From a virus, in IMG/VR virus record IMGVR_UViG_3300015371_000184, positions 1 to 23,494 of that record: a stretch of 23,494 nt of DNA; one strand, 5' to 3'. A program made the translations under genes and the position numbers. Below the pieces are notes generated by a model that ran no database searches, was not told the DNA's origin, and saw only the letters and a list, made by a program, of their open reading frames with translations. Positions 1-6,482 of this stretch are shown here, piece after piece. How positions within the stretch are numbered: the first letter of the stretch is position 1; every line of letters begins with the position of its first letter.

Positions 1-1
1 C

Positions 2-448
2 TCGGAGTGGCAAGGCGTTATCCGCCGGGTATGGTCGCTGCTGGCCACCATCGACCACCTGCCGCTGACGTCTCACATCGTGCGGCAGCAGAAGGGCTTC
101 CTGGCGCGCGGCCGGATCCGCAAGTACCTCGATCATAAGACCATCACCCTCAACGTCCCGGCCAAGCGCGAGACGCTGCGGCTGGCGCGTCGGGTTATCG
201 CCATTGCCCACCGCAAGCGGCACGAGGTACGCGCCCACTGGCGCGACGATTGGCGCAACCCGCCGAGCAAGAACTGCAATCCGCATCTGTGGGAGCCGCT
301 GGACGACAACGCCGACCTGATCCGCTGCGCGCTGTGCCTCGGTCGCCAGATCCACATTCGCAAGCACGAGCGCGGCGACGCTTCGCTCGGCTATGTAACC
401 CACGACTATGCCGTCACCCACGAGCTGGAGAAGGAGCCGAAGCTGTGA
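2..448 (+). CDS. Phage protein with C/H-rich zinc-knuckle-like segment, 5' end cut by window
   Basis: The frame is open from the window edge with no stop, so the start lies outside. A GTG at 80 could be an internal start, but the upstream codons also read as plausible protein (tryptophan- and leucine-rich). The product is basic. Its C-terminal half carries a cysteine/histidine cluster (C-N-P-H, then C-A-L-C) followed by an R-G-D-A-S-L-G-Y-V-T-H-D-Y segment. This ending resembles a small conserved phage protein family with a presumed metal-binding knuckle, recalled from memory and not searched. No enzymatic motif is visible. It ends with TGA at 446-448, and the +1 frame directly after the stop continues as plausible protein (see findings). 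Confidence 0.7.
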   Translation, partial: SEWQGVIRRVWSLLATIDHLPLTSHIVRQQKGFLARGRIRKYLDHKTITLNVPAKRETLRLARRVIAIAHRKRHEVRAHWRDDWRNPPSKNCNPHLWEPLDDNADLIRCALCLGRQIHIRKHERGDASLGYVTHDYAVTHELEKEPKL

Positions 449-488
449 AGAAGTCAAGCCGGTCCCCAAGCCAAAGGTTCGCAACGGC

Positions 489-569
489 ATGGAGCTGCGC
501 TGGCATCACGATGGCGTTCACGGCTTCTGGCAGAAGTACCTCAAGACGAAAGGGTGGGTACGCGCATGA
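489..569 (+). CDS. Possible 26-residue micro-protein, or the tail of the preceding gene in the +1 frame
   Basis: The short frame starts M-E-L-R-W-H-H-D-G and ends W-V-R-A with TGA at 567-569, overlapping the ATG at 566 of the next gene (ATGA). Its composition (W, H, F, K mixed) looks more like real protein than a shadow frame. The same frame is open upstream through E-E-V-K-P-V-P-K-P-K back to the stop of the preceding gene, but has no good start codon or ribosome-binding site there. It is therefore either a micro-protein or the product of a +1 frameshift at 446. Confidence 0.3.
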   Translation: MELRWHHDGVHGFWQKYLKTKGWVRA

Positions 570-814
570 GCGATGAAAAGAAAATGAAACTCGCAGACTT
601 GACCGACGAAATGCTCCAAAAGGAAATCGCGTTTGCGGTACTCGCCGCCGCGCCCGATGAATGGATCAAGGCGCTGGATACGGAAGCCCGCCGCCGTGGC
701 TGGAACCATTGTTTCACTTGGAAAAAAATGAAAGCGGCAGGTTTGAAAAGCTACTTCAAGCCGATCAGCGAGAAGGAGGGAATTACTGGTGGTACCGGTA
801 CTAAAAGGAGGTGA
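566..814 (+). CDS. Small hypothetical protein (82 aa)
   Basis: The start is placed at ATG 566 (M-S-D-E-K-K-M-K-L) rather than the upstream GTG at 554, because it makes an ATGA overlap with the preceding short frame and follows a purine-rich GGGTGGG. The product is charged and probably helical, with a run of acidic residues, E-A-R-R-R-G-W and a lysine-rich middle. No known domain is recognised. The stop is followed within a few bases by the start of the next gene, whose Shine-Dalgarno overlaps the end of this one. Confidence 0.65.
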   Translation: MSDEKKMKLADLTDEMLQKEIAFAVLAAAPDEWIKALDTEARRRGWNHCFTWKKMKAAGLKSYFKPISEKEGITGGTGTKRR

Positions 815-819
815 ACCAC

Positions 820-1269
820 ATGGCTAGTCCAAAGACCGTCGCGATCTGTGACAGCTGCTGGGACAAGTACTGGCACGGCAGAGTGCCTTATCGAGTGAGG
901 TCGCGGCCGGAGGAGACCTGCGACTTCTGCAAGCAGACAACGCACTCGGGCATCTATGTCAGGCGCAAGAAGGACGCGCTGCGGATGGGCGAGGCCCTGC
1001 GCATGCCGGAGAGCCCCTGCACCAGCTGCGGCAAGATCCTAGACGCCGCCAACGCCATTAGCGAGGACGGCGCGGGCAAGCCCGACCCCGGCGACGCTAC
1101 CGTATGCCTGATGTGCGGGCATATCATGGTGTTCGACGATAACCTGCGACTGCGCGATCCGACCGCCGCGGAGCAGGAGAACTTCGCGGGTGACAAGCGG
1201 CTGCTCACCATCCAGGAGGCTCGCGGCCGTGTAATGAAGGACAAGACCAATGAGAATCCAGACCGGTGA
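820..1269 (+). CDS. Double zinc-ribbon-like protein (149 aa)
   Basis: The start is ATG 820, seven bases after a near-perfect AAGGAGGTGA Shine-Dalgarno. A GTG at 811 lies inside that site and is rejected. Two cysteine clusters are visible. The first is CDSC (about residue 10) paired with CDFC (about 38). The second is CTSCG (about 70) paired with CLMCGH (about 98). Each half looks like a stand-alone phage zinc-binding protein, so the gene may be a fusion of two. The tail (T-A-A-E-Q-E-N-F) is charged and helical. The likely role is binding nucleic acid or a partner protein, but this is inference. It overlaps the downstream XRE gene by 20 bases. Confidence 0.75.
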   Translation: MASPKTVAICDSCWDKYWHGRVPYRVRSRPEETCDFCKQTTHSGIYVRRKKDALRMGEALRMPESPCTSCGKILDAANAISEDGAGKPDPGDATVCLMCGHIMVFDDNLRLRDPTAAEQENFAGDKRLLTIQEARGRVMKDKTNENPDR

Positions 1270-1438
1270 CGACGTGAAGAAAGCCCGGCTCAAGCTCGGC
1301 CTGTCGCAGATACAATTCGGCGAACGGCTCGGCGTCAGCCGGTTCACCATCATTCGCTACGAGGGCGGCAAGGACGTCCCCAAGCGCTCACGCATGGCGA
1401 TTGAACAACTCATGCTACACAACAGGAGCAAGCAATGA
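1250..1438 (+). CDS. XRE/Cro-type helix-turn-helix DNA-binding protein (62 aa)
   Basis: Nearly the whole protein is one helix-turn-helix domain: V-K-K-A-R-L-K-L-G-L-S-Q (helix 1), Q-F-G-E-R-L-G-V-S (helix 2) and R-F-T-I-I-R-Y-E-G-G (recognition helix, then turn), roughly residues 9-45. This is the size of a minimal phage Cro or antitoxin-like regulator. The start ATG 1250 lies inside the end of the preceding gene, so it is probably translated by coupling. The stop overlaps the next start (ATGA at 1435). The target operator is unknown. It lies in the middle of the early operon, so it probably adjusts early expression and is not a classical divergent repressor. Confidence 0.85.
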   Translation: MRIQTGDDVKKARLKLGLSQIQFGERLGVSRFTIIRYEGGKDVPKRSRMAIEQLMLHNRSKQ

Positions 1439-1638
1439 CCAGGTTCTCTAAGCTAGACGCAACCGGTCGCGAGACCGACGTTCGTTTCGTCGACCAGCGC
1501 GATATGCTCAAGTGCCCGCACGTCATCATCGCGGCCGAGCACTATCGCGCCGACGGCTCCTGCCGCTGCAACGACCCCGAGCACAAGGAGATGAAGGAGT
1601 GGGGCTACAAGTGGAAGGACGGAAGATGGCAAGCATAG
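1435..1638 (+). CDS. Small conserved-type phage protein (67 aa)
   Basis: The start ATG 1435 shares an ATGA with the preceding stop and follows an AGGAGCAAGC ribosome-binding site. The product has a C-R-C-N-D-P-E-H cysteine/histidine patch in the middle and ends W-G-Y-K-W-K-D-G-R-W-Q, a compact aromatic and basic tail common in small phage proteins. A single metal site using the central C, C, H and the upstream C-P-H is possible. No function can be assigned. Confidence 0.7.
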   Translation: MTRFSKLDATGRETDVRFVDQRDMLKCPHVIIAAEHYRADGSCRCNDPEHKEMKEWGYKWKDGRWQA

Positions 1639-1678
1639 GAGAGCCGACGCAGGCGGCGCTGCCCGAGGCAGAAAAAGA

Positions 1679-1708
1679 TTGACAACCGAGCCGCGCCACA
1701 CATCTACA
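1679..1708 (+). promoter_or_regulatory. Weak candidate sigma70-type promoter
   Basis: A perfect TTGACA is at 1679-1684, and 18 bases on is TCTACA (1703-1708), matching only three of six -10 positions. It lies in one of the few gaps of the early operon, upstream of the gene at 1726. The weak -10 keeps confidence low. Confidence 0.22.
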
Positions 1709-1725
1709 TCACGAAGGGACCTGTC

Positions 1726-2034
1726 ATGACCTGCTACATCCGAGTTGTCGAGTTCGCCAATGGGGCGCACTGCCCGATTGCCGGTCAGTACCTCAAGTCG
1801 TTCGACTTCGAGGCCTACCGCGGCCGTGGCTACGGCACCTTCACTGAGAAGCTGGACGAGGCCAAGGCGTTCGACGACAAGGGGCTGGCCCTGCAGTTCT
1901 GGCGCACGCGGTCGCGTACCGTGCCGACGCGCCCGGACGGCAAGCCCAACCGGCCGTTCACCTCGACTACCATAGTCATCATCGACAAGGACGAAATCGA
2001 AAGGGAGCAAGCCTATGACACACGACCCCACTGA
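1726..2034 (+). CDS. Small hypothetical protein (102 aa)
   Basis: The ATG at 1726 follows a GAAGGGACC site. The protein opens M-T-C-Y-I-R-V-V-E-F, then has a region rich in aromatic and charged residues (F-D-F-E-A-Y-R-G-R-G-Y-G). Its C-terminal half contains a predicted strand (T-T-I-V-I-I-D) and an acidic tail. It looks like a compact alpha/beta protein with no recognised catalytic motif. It overlaps the next gene by 20 bases in a different frame. Confidence 0.7.
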   Translation: MTCYIRVVEFANGAHCPIAGQYLKSFDFEAYRGRGYGTFTEKLDEAKAFDDKGLALQFWRTRSRTVPTRPDGKPNRPFTSTTIVIIDKDEIEREQAYDTRPH

Positions 2035-2257
2035 GAATATCCGCCGCGAAATGCTCGCGAACGGCCAACCCCAGCGCGACCTGCTGGAAGCTACCGAGCG
2101 CTGGACCACCGACGAGCTGACCCGCGACTTTGACGTGCTGGGCTTCCTTGCCCCGTTCGTCATGGTGCGGCGCCGGGCCGACGGGATCGTTGGCTCTCTG
2201 GAATTCACCCACAGCCCGCGCGTGTACTTTAATTTTAGGCCGGACCAGAAGGCGTGA
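2015..2257 (+). CDS. Small conserved-type phage protein (80 aa)
   Basis: The start at ATG 2015 follows AAAGGGAGCAAG. The N-terminal half is helical and charged (I-R-R-E-M-L-A-N-G-Q-P, then W-T-T-D-E-L-T-R-D-F-D-V). The second half is a beta-rich stretch (F-V-M-V-R-R-R-A-D-G-I-V-G-S-L-E-F) ending in a aromatic strand. Similar short proteins are frequent in early regions of phages of GC-rich proteobacteria (recalled, not searched). Function unknown. Confidence 0.75.
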   Translation: MTHDPTENIRREMLANGQPQRDLLEATERWTTDELTRDFDVLGFLAPFVMVRRRADGIVGSLEFTHSPRVYFNFRPDQKA

Positions 2258-2280
2258 GCCATGTACCCAGAGGAGCGGGC

Positions 2281-2481
2281 GTGAGACGTGATCTTCAGCG
2301 GGGCGACATCATAGAGGTTCGGCAGTATGAACTACGTGGCATCGTCGCTCACGAGAAATGGCTTAGAGCGCAAATCACCGAGATTAGGGATGACGGAGTA
2401 ATCAGCGTTCGCTTTGTCAAAAATCCTGAGCGGCTAATGATGCTCCATCCTCGCGATAGAAATCATATCTGGCGGTCATGA
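2281..2481 (+). CDS. Small beta-rich protein (66 aa), SH3/KOW-like in character
   Basis: GTG 2281 is preferred over GTG 2254 because it follows GAGGAGCGGGC. A seven-codon frame (2261-2284) ends in a GTGA overlap at this start. The protein (R-R-D-L-Q-R-G-D-I-I-E-V-R) has alternating strands with K-W-L-R-A-Q-I-T-E-I and V-I-S-V-R-F-V, resembling a small SH3-like barrel. Base composition is slightly more AT-rich than its neighbours, which may mark a separate origin. Function unknown. Confidence 0.65.
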   Translation: MRRDLQRGDIIEVRQYELRGIVAHEKWLRAQITEIRDDGVISVRFVKNPERLMMLHPRDRNHIWRS

Positions 2482-2509
2482 TGATTGCCTGGTTTGGAGG
2501 GAGGAAGCA

Positions 2510-2848
2510 GTGACGACCAAGCGCGCCAAGCGCAAGATCAGGCGACGGATCGAAAACGACGCCTACGCCGAGACTGCCCGGTTCTGGCGCAACCAGCGCT
2601 CGGCCGACAGGATGCTGTACGACAAGCCGGTCGACCGGCAGGCGGCGCGCATGTTTCGCAAGCTCACGCCCAAGAAGGGCAGGACCCTGAGCGAGGACGA
2701 GATCTTCGACCGTTCGCTGAAGATGATCGACCACCTGGACTGGCTGATTAACAACGAGAAGATCACCGCGCGCGAATACGGCGACGCGATGCTCGAATTG
2801 GGCAAGTGGTCGGCGGGCAAGCGGGCCGAACTGGAGAAACAAAAATGA
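2510..2848 (+). CDS. Basic helical phage protein (112 aa)
   Basis: The start is GTG 2510 after a strong GGGAGGAAGC site. The N-terminus is extremely basic (K-R-A-K-R-K-I-R-R-R-I) and the rest is helical with alternating charges (R-S-L-K-M-I-D-H-L-D-W-L-I-N-N-E-K), which suggests nucleic-acid binding. A ten-codon frame at 2481-2513 bridges the previous stop and this start by overlaps, which suggests coupled translation. The stop shares ATGA with the next gene. No family recognised. Confidence 0.75.
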   Translation: MTTKRAKRKIRRRIENDAYAETARFWRNQRSADRMLYDKPVDRQAARMFRKLTPKKGRTLSEDEIFDRSLKMIDHLDWLINNEKITAREYGDAMLELGKWSAGKRAELEKQK

Positions 2849-3165
2849 CCATGATCTGGGAGTTGATGGATCCGGGCTTGACGGCCGAAGCGCTTGGTCT
2901 GCTGCCGAGCATGTTAGATCCGAGTGACCCACGGCGGGCGCGGGAGCAATTCCACGAACGCTATCAGCACGGCGGCGGGTGGCAGCCTTTCCAAGGTCAC
3001 ACGCTGGTGCTCGACGCCGACAACTCGCTCCGCTACCCCGGCGACCCGCCGCTGCGCCTGCTGGCGCGCACGGCGCTGCGCGAGGAGCGGATCTTCCTGC
3101 ACGAGTACAGCTGGGTGACCATCGTCCAGCCCGACGGCTCGTACGAAACTGCACGTATGGATTGA
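2845..3165 (+). CDS. Conserved-type phage protein (106 aa), W-E-L-M-D family
   Basis: ATG 2845 makes an ATGA overlap with the preceding stop and is preferred to an in-frame start at 2806. The product opens M-T-M-I-W-E-L-M-D, then L-T-A-E-A-L-G-L-L-P, H-G-G-G-W, and a C-terminal beta region (L-R-Y-P-G-D-P-P-L, W-V-T-I-V-Q-P-D-G). This reads like a widespread early phage protein of unknown function that I recall from other phage genomes. No catalytic residues are obvious. Confidence 0.8.
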   Translation: MTMIWELMDPGLTAEALGLLPSMLDPSDPRRAREQFHERYQHGGGWQPFQGHTLVLDADNSLRYPGDPPLRLLARTALREERIFLHEYSWVTIVQPDGSYETARMD

Positions 3166-3167
3166 CC

Positions 3168-3458
3168 ATGCACTGGTTGTGGACAGTGTGGCACGTCCGG
3201 TTGCGTCGGTTCTTCGACCGCTTCGCACCACCGTGCTCGACCTGCAAGGAAGAGGCCGACACCATGCGCGAGTTAGCGGCAGAAGGCTACGCGCCTGCGC
3301 AGCGCTGGTTAACCCGCAGGCACAGGTGCGGCCACGCCAAGTACATGCTCACGTCACGCCCATGGTGGCATCTGTGCTGCAACGGCGACGCTGGCGGCTG
3401 GCGCACGGACGTGTGCGACTACCTCGAACATAAGTGGAGATACGCCGGTGACCGCTAA
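3168..3458 (+). CDS. Cysteine/histidine-rich small protein (96 aa)
   Basis: The start is ATG 3168, two bases after the preceding stop. The N-terminus is aromatic and basic (H-W-L-W-T-V-W-H-V-R-L). Cysteines occur as C-S-T-C (about 23-26), C-G-H (about 54-56), C-C (about 70) and C (about 82), so one or two metal sites are possible. The first helix could be membrane-associated but carries arginines. Function unknown. It overlaps the next gene by 11 bases. Confidence 0.65.
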   Translation: MHWLWTVWHVRLRRFFDRFAPPCSTCKEEADTMRELAAEGYAPAQRWLTRRHRCGHAKYMLTSRPWWHLCCNGDAGGWRTDVCDYLEHKWRYAGDR

Positions 3459-3717
3459 GCAGCTCAAGCCAGCGCTCGCCGCGCTCTGGGGTGCTGACGT
3501 GCACATACTCCGCCTGATGGCCGAGGAGATGGACCGTATAACCGGCCGCTTCAACCTGGAGAAGACCACCTGCACGTGCGGCGAGTCCGAGCGCTACCTC
3601 GACATGAAGCAGCGAGTCCTCTCCGAGCGCGCTCGTGGAATCGCCGAGCGCCTGCGCAACCTGGCCGACGACGTCGAGCGGCGCGCCCCAGAATTCATTC
3701 AACCAAGGAGCGAGTGA
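3448..3717 (+). CDS. Helical small protein (89 aa)
   Basis: It starts at GTG 3448 within the end of the preceding gene (site GGAGATACGCC). The product is helical throughout (M-A-E-E-M-D-R-I-T-G-R-F, R-A-R-G-I-A-E-R-L-R-N-L-A) with a short C-T-C-G motif in the middle. Function unknown. The stop shares a base with the start of the 41-residue membrane peptide that follows. Confidence 0.7.
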   Translation: MTAKQLKPALAALWGADVHILRLMAEEMDRITGRFNLEKTTCTCGESERYLDMKQRVLSERARGIAERLRNLADDVERRAPEFIQPRSE

Positions 3718-3842
3718 TGCCTAGCACCCAGCTGGAACGACTGCGCCGCGAGAACGTCAAGCTCTGGTGCGCGCTGGTACTCACAGTGATCATGGGCACT
3801 GGCTACTATCTCGTCGTAATGTTCCGTATGTACTGCAACTGA
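3717..3842 (+). CDS. Single-span membrane peptide (41 aa)
   Basis: ATG 3717 overlaps the previous stop (TGATG) and follows AAGGAGCGAG. Residues 1-16 are hydrophilic and basic. Residues 17-36 form one hydrophobic helix (L-W-C-A-L-V-L-T-V-I-M-G-T-G-Y-Y-L-V-V), and the tail ends M-Y-C-N. This is a typical small phage membrane peptide; such peptides can act in lysis control, superinfection exclusion or host membrane remodelling, but nothing here decides which. Confidence 0.65.
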   Translation: MPSTQLERLRRENVKLWCALVLTVIMGTGYYLVVMFRMYCN

Positions 3843-3854
3843 AAGGGCAAAGCC

Positions 3855-4346
3855 ATGGGACTCGACATGTACCTCACCGGCCAGAAATTCTTCTGGGACT
3901 TTGACGACAAGGACAAGCGCTACGAGGACGGCTTGCGCATCAAGTCGCTCGACCTCGAACTCGGTTATTGGCGCAAGCACCCAAACCTGCATGGCTACAT
4001 CGTGCAATCGTTCGCAGAAGGCAAAGACAAGTGCCAGGAGATCCACCTGTCGGCCATCGACCTGCGCAACATTATCTCAGCGGTGAAGGAGCGCAGGCTG
4101 CCGCCCACCGAGGGCTTCTTCTTCGGCCAGTCCATGGGCGACGACGCTGAAATGAAGCGCGACCTGGAGATCCTGGAACGGGCGCTGGCTTGGGTCGAGG
4201 TCGCCGACAGTCGCACGCAGGACGAGCCGCGCCTGGAGGAGGAGGGCACACCGCTGGGCGGTTTTGGCATGACCCTGCACGCAGTCAAAATCCCCAAGAC
4301 CCTGCCGAAGGAAAGCCGCAAGGTCATCTATCAAGCCAGCTGGTGA
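3855..4346 (+). CDS. Conserved phage protein of unknown function (163 aa), M-G-L-D-M-Y-L family
   Basis: The ATG at 3855 follows GAAAGGGCAAAGCC. The product opens M-G-L-D-M-Y-L-T-G and contains L-E-L-G-Y-W-R-K-H-P-N-L-H-G-Y-I-V-Q, then C-Q-E-I-H-L and G-F-F-F-G. These are hallmark strings of a protein family widespread in phages and bacteria whose members carry no confirmed function. An acidic segment (about 130-150) links to a short C-terminal part. No known active site is identified. It stands alone between two blocks of tiny genes. Confidence 0.85.
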   Translation: MGLDMYLTGQKFFWDFDDKDKRYEDGLRIKSLDLELGYWRKHPNLHGYIVQSFAEGKDKCQEIHLSAIDLRNIISAVKERRLPPTEGFFFGQSMGDDAEMKRDLEILERALAWVEVADSRTQDEPRLEEEGTPLGGFGMTLHAVKIPKTLPKESRKVIYQASW

Positions 4347-4376
4347 CGCGCCATTGAAACGCCAAGGAGCGGATTA

Positions 4377-4475
4377 GTGACTGAGGAGGAGCGCGCGGTG
4401 TGGCTGGCCTTCAAGATCGACATGGTTTTGTTTGTCGTTGCGCTCGGGGTCTTTCTATGGATGGCATCGCGATGA
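4377..4475 (+). CDS. Single-span membrane peptide (32 aa)
   Basis: The start is GTG 4377 after AAGGAGCGG. The sequence begins M-T-E-E-E-R-A-V-W-L and continues as one hydrophobic helix (M-V-L-F-V-V-A-L-G-V-F-L-W-M) before the end. It shares an ATGA overlap with the next gene at 4472. The good ribosome-binding site and coupled neighbour argue that it is translated. Role unknown. Confidence 0.6.
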   Translation: MTEEERAVWLAFKIDMVLFVVALGVFLWMASR

Positions 4476-4603
4476 GTCCGCAATCGCGCGGTGTTGTCCT
4501 CCAAGCTGGGCCGGAGGTCACCGAGGTGAAATTGGACAATGGTCAGGTTCGATGTTATCCGAACGAACACCTGCGCCGGGTCGCGGAGGACCTACGGCAA
4601 TGA
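4472..4603 (+). CDS. Small hypothetical protein (43 aa)
   Basis: ATG 4472 makes an ATGA overlap with the preceding membrane peptide. The product (M-S-P-Q-S-R-G-V-V-L-Q) contains alternating strands (V-T-E-V-K-L-D-N-G-Q-V-R-C-Y-P) and a short C-terminal helix, so a tiny beta-rich fold is likely. Its stop overlaps the next start as ATGA at 4600. It lies between two membrane peptides in a coupled trio. Confidence 0.55.
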   Translation: MSPQSRGVVLQAGPEVTEVKLDNGQVRCYPNEHLRRVAEDLRQ

Positions 4604-4683
4604 AGGTTGAGTCATTGGTCGGGTTGGGGCTTATCGTCGCCAACCTGATCGCCTGGGGCTCTATTCTGGCCCGGCTATTCTGA
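4600..4683 (+). CDS. Single-span membrane peptide (27 aa)
   Basis: ATG 4600 overlaps the previous stop by ATGA. Almost the whole peptide is one hydrophobic helix (L-V-G-L-G-L-I-V-A-N-L-I-A-W-G-S-I-L-A) with a short basic end. It is the third member of a coupled tiny-gene trio. It could be a membrane-active phage peptide, but no specific role is shown. Confidence 0.5.
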   Translation: MKVESLVGLGLIVANLIAWGSILARLF

Positions 4684-4696
4684 AGGGAGTGAGGTT

Positions 4697-5398
4697 ATGG
4701 AAAGGATCGAATACCGTACGGTCGACAAGTCGCAATGGCCGCGTGGCGAGTGGGACGACGAGCCCGACAAGATCCAGTGGGCCGACGAGATCACCGGCTT
4801 GCCGTGCTTGGCCGTGCGCGGCCCGGTCGGCTCGTGGTGCGGCTACGTCGGCGTCGCCCCCGGGCATCCCTTGTACGGGGTGGCCTACAACGGCTGCACG
4901 CAGACGCCCGCCTGCGGCACTAACTACTGCGATCACAGCCCGGAGACGCTGGTCAGCGTCCATGGCGGCATCACGTTCACAGACCGCTGTTCCGACGCGA
5001 GCCGAGAGCGGTGGCAGAGCATGCGCGCGGAGCTGCCGAAGACGCGCAAGACGGCGGCGCAATATCCGCGCGGCGACGCTGCCCGCTGGCTCAAGAATTG
5101 GGAGCCGTTGCTGAACGACTACGAGGCGTGGCGGGCGCAGCAACGCGCCACCAGCATCTGCCATACCCCCGGCGCAGGCGAGTCGGACGACGTGTGGTGG
5201 CTGGGGTTTGACTGTGCCCATGCTGGGGACTTGTCACCGCAGATGGTGGCATACTTGTCACCGCGGATGCCGTCGCTGCATAGGGAGGAAGTGTATCGCA
5301 ACGTGGCGTATGTTACCGAGCAATGCGCCGAGTTGGCGGCACAGCTGATCGGCTTGGCCACCAAGCCGCGGCTATTCCCTGAACTGGATCTCGAATGA
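4697..5398 (+). CDS. Conserved phage protein of unknown function (233 aa), D-E-P-D-K-x-Q-W family
   Basis: The ATG at 4697 follows GAAGGGAGTGAGG. Recognisable strings are W-D-D-E-P-D-K-I-Q-W near the N-terminus, G-S-W-C-G-Y-V-G-V, V-H-G-G-I-T-F, and near the C-terminus V-W-W-L-G-F-D-C-A-H-A-G-D, followed by Y-R-N-V-A-Y-V. These mark a family I recall as very common in phages and prophages of proteobacteria and actinobacteria. The two well-conserved cysteine/histidine/aspartate patches could form a metal site or active site, but no biochemical function is established that I can state. An insert with C-T-Q-T-P-A-C-G-T-N-Y-C adds extra cysteines. Confidence 0.85.
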   Translation: MERIEYRTVDKSQWPRGEWDDEPDKIQWADEITGLPCLAVRGPVGSWCGYVGVAPGHPLYGVAYNGCTQTPACGTNYCDHSPETLVSVHGGITFTDRCSDASRERWQSMRAELPKTRKTAAQYPRGDAARWLKNWEPLLNDYEAWRAQQRATSICHTPGAGESDDVWWLGFDCAHAGDLSPQMVAYLSPRMPSLHREEVYRNVAYVTEQCAELAAQLIGLATKPRLFPELDLE

Positions 5399-5751
5399 AC
5401 CGCTTCGAACGACTCATTTACAAGCCGTTCTTCAGCACCTGGCGGCGGGAGGCCATCACCTTCGGCTGCCTGGTTGCGTTCAACGTCGGCATGGCCCTGG
5501 TGAATCCCCAGATGGCGCCCATCAGCTGGCTCGCCGCGGGCTTCGCGCTGTACCCGCTCGCGACCGTGCTAGCCGACCGCGTCTTGGGCCTACACAGCAC
5601 GCCCAAGCTGTCCCATGCCGAGCGCGCCGAAATTGAGCGCGAGATTTGGGATACCCTACTCAAGGTGAGGCGCGAGGCGGTCGAGGCGGGTCTGTTCCCG
5701 CCGGGCAGCATCGACATCGAGCTGCAGAGGCCCAAGGAACGGAAGCACTAA
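5395..5751 (+). CDS. Two-span membrane protein (118 aa)
   Basis: The start shares ATGA with the previous stop. Two hydrophobic segments are visible, about residues 18-36 (A-I-T-F-G-C-L-V-A-F-N-V-G) and 44-62 (W-L-A-A-G-F-A-L-Y-P-L-A-T-V-L), followed by a charged, probably cytoplasmic helical tail (A-E-I-E-R-E-I-W). It is not close to the late lysis cassette, so a holin role is less likely than an early membrane function. The next start overlaps its stop. Confidence 0.7.
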   Translation: MNRFERLIYKPFFSTWRREAITFGCLVAFNVGMALVNPQMAPISWLAAGFALYPLATVLADRVLGLHSTPKLSHAERAEIEREIWDTLLKVRREAVEAGLFPPGSIDIELQRPKERKH

Positions 5752-6482
5752 TGAAACGCGGTGGTGGGGTACTCAAAGGCGGGCGGTTCGAGCGCGACAC
5801 CTGCAAGAAGCTGTCGATGTGGGTGAGCGGCGGCAATGGCGACGTGTTCTGGCGCACGGCGGGCAGCGGCGGCCGGTCCACCATGGCGGCGCGCCGGGGC
5901 GAGGACGTACGCCAGGCGGGCGACGTCTGCGCGGTCAGCCACGAGGGTTACGCCTTCTGCGCCACCTGGTACCTCGAACTCAAGCACTACCGCGACCTCA
6001 ATATCGAGAGCTTCTTCTTCAAAGGCCGCGGCCTCTTGGCGAAGTTCTGGAAGCGAGCCAAGTCTGAAGCCCAGCGGCGCGAGCGTCAACCGATGCTGAT
6101 CGCCAAGCAGAACAACCTGCCGACGTTGGTGTTGCTAACGCACGCGAGACCCGGGGTGGTGTCGCGTGCCGTCAGCAATCGCGAGCGCTGCGCCGTGTAT
6201 CTATTAGCCGACATGCTTGCCACCGACCCCTGGTACTGGACCCATGCTCTTGATCACCGCCGACCTGCACCTGAACGCCAATCCCCGCGACGAGTACCGG
6301 CACGAGTTCCAGAAGGAGCTGCGGGCCATGGTGCGCAAGTACAAGCCCGCGGGCGTCGCGCTGCTGGGCGATCTGACGGACTTCAAGGACGAGCACCCGG
6401 CGGTCCTGGTCAACCGCATAGTCGACCACCTCTACCGCCTAGCCCAGCTGGCCCCGGTGGTCGTCCTCCGCGGCAACCATGA
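5751..6482 (+). CDS. PD-(D/E)XK-type endonuclease with a long C-terminal overlap
   Basis: The ATG at 5751 overlaps the previous stop. Residues 1-165 look like a resolvase-type PD-(D/E)XK nuclease: F-E-R-D (E14) in the first helix, W-R-T-A-G-S-G-G-R, G-D-V (D58), then E-L-K (E76, K78) in the core, and I-A-K-Q-N-N-L-P-T later. Such enzymes cleave DNA (branched DNA or host DNA) with metal ions. It sits directly before the SbcD/SbcC-type genes, which suggests a recombination or DNA-degradation module. After about residue 165 the sequence turns into R/P/G/A-rich text and runs 239 bases into the SbcD-type gene. That tail looks like a shadow of the overlapping gene, so the natural end may be near 6250 and the present end may reflect a lost stop or a frameshift. 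Confidence 0.75.
   Translation: MKRGGGVLKGGRFERDTCKKLSMWVSGGNGDVFWRTAGSGGRSTMAARRGEDVRQAGDVCAVSHEGYAFCATWYLELKHYRDLNIESFFFKGRGLLAKFWKRAKSEAQRRERQPMLIAKQNNLPTLVLLTHARPGVVSRAVSNRERCAVYLLADMLATDPWYWTHALDHRRPAPERQSPRRVPARVPEGAAGHGAQVQARGRRAAGRSDGLQGRAPGGPGQPHSRPPLPPSPAGPGGRPPRQP

Noticed and set aside
1626-1682. An 18-codon frame after the gene at 1435
   Set aside because: No ribosome-binding site and no joint to the next gene at 1726; composition gives no support.
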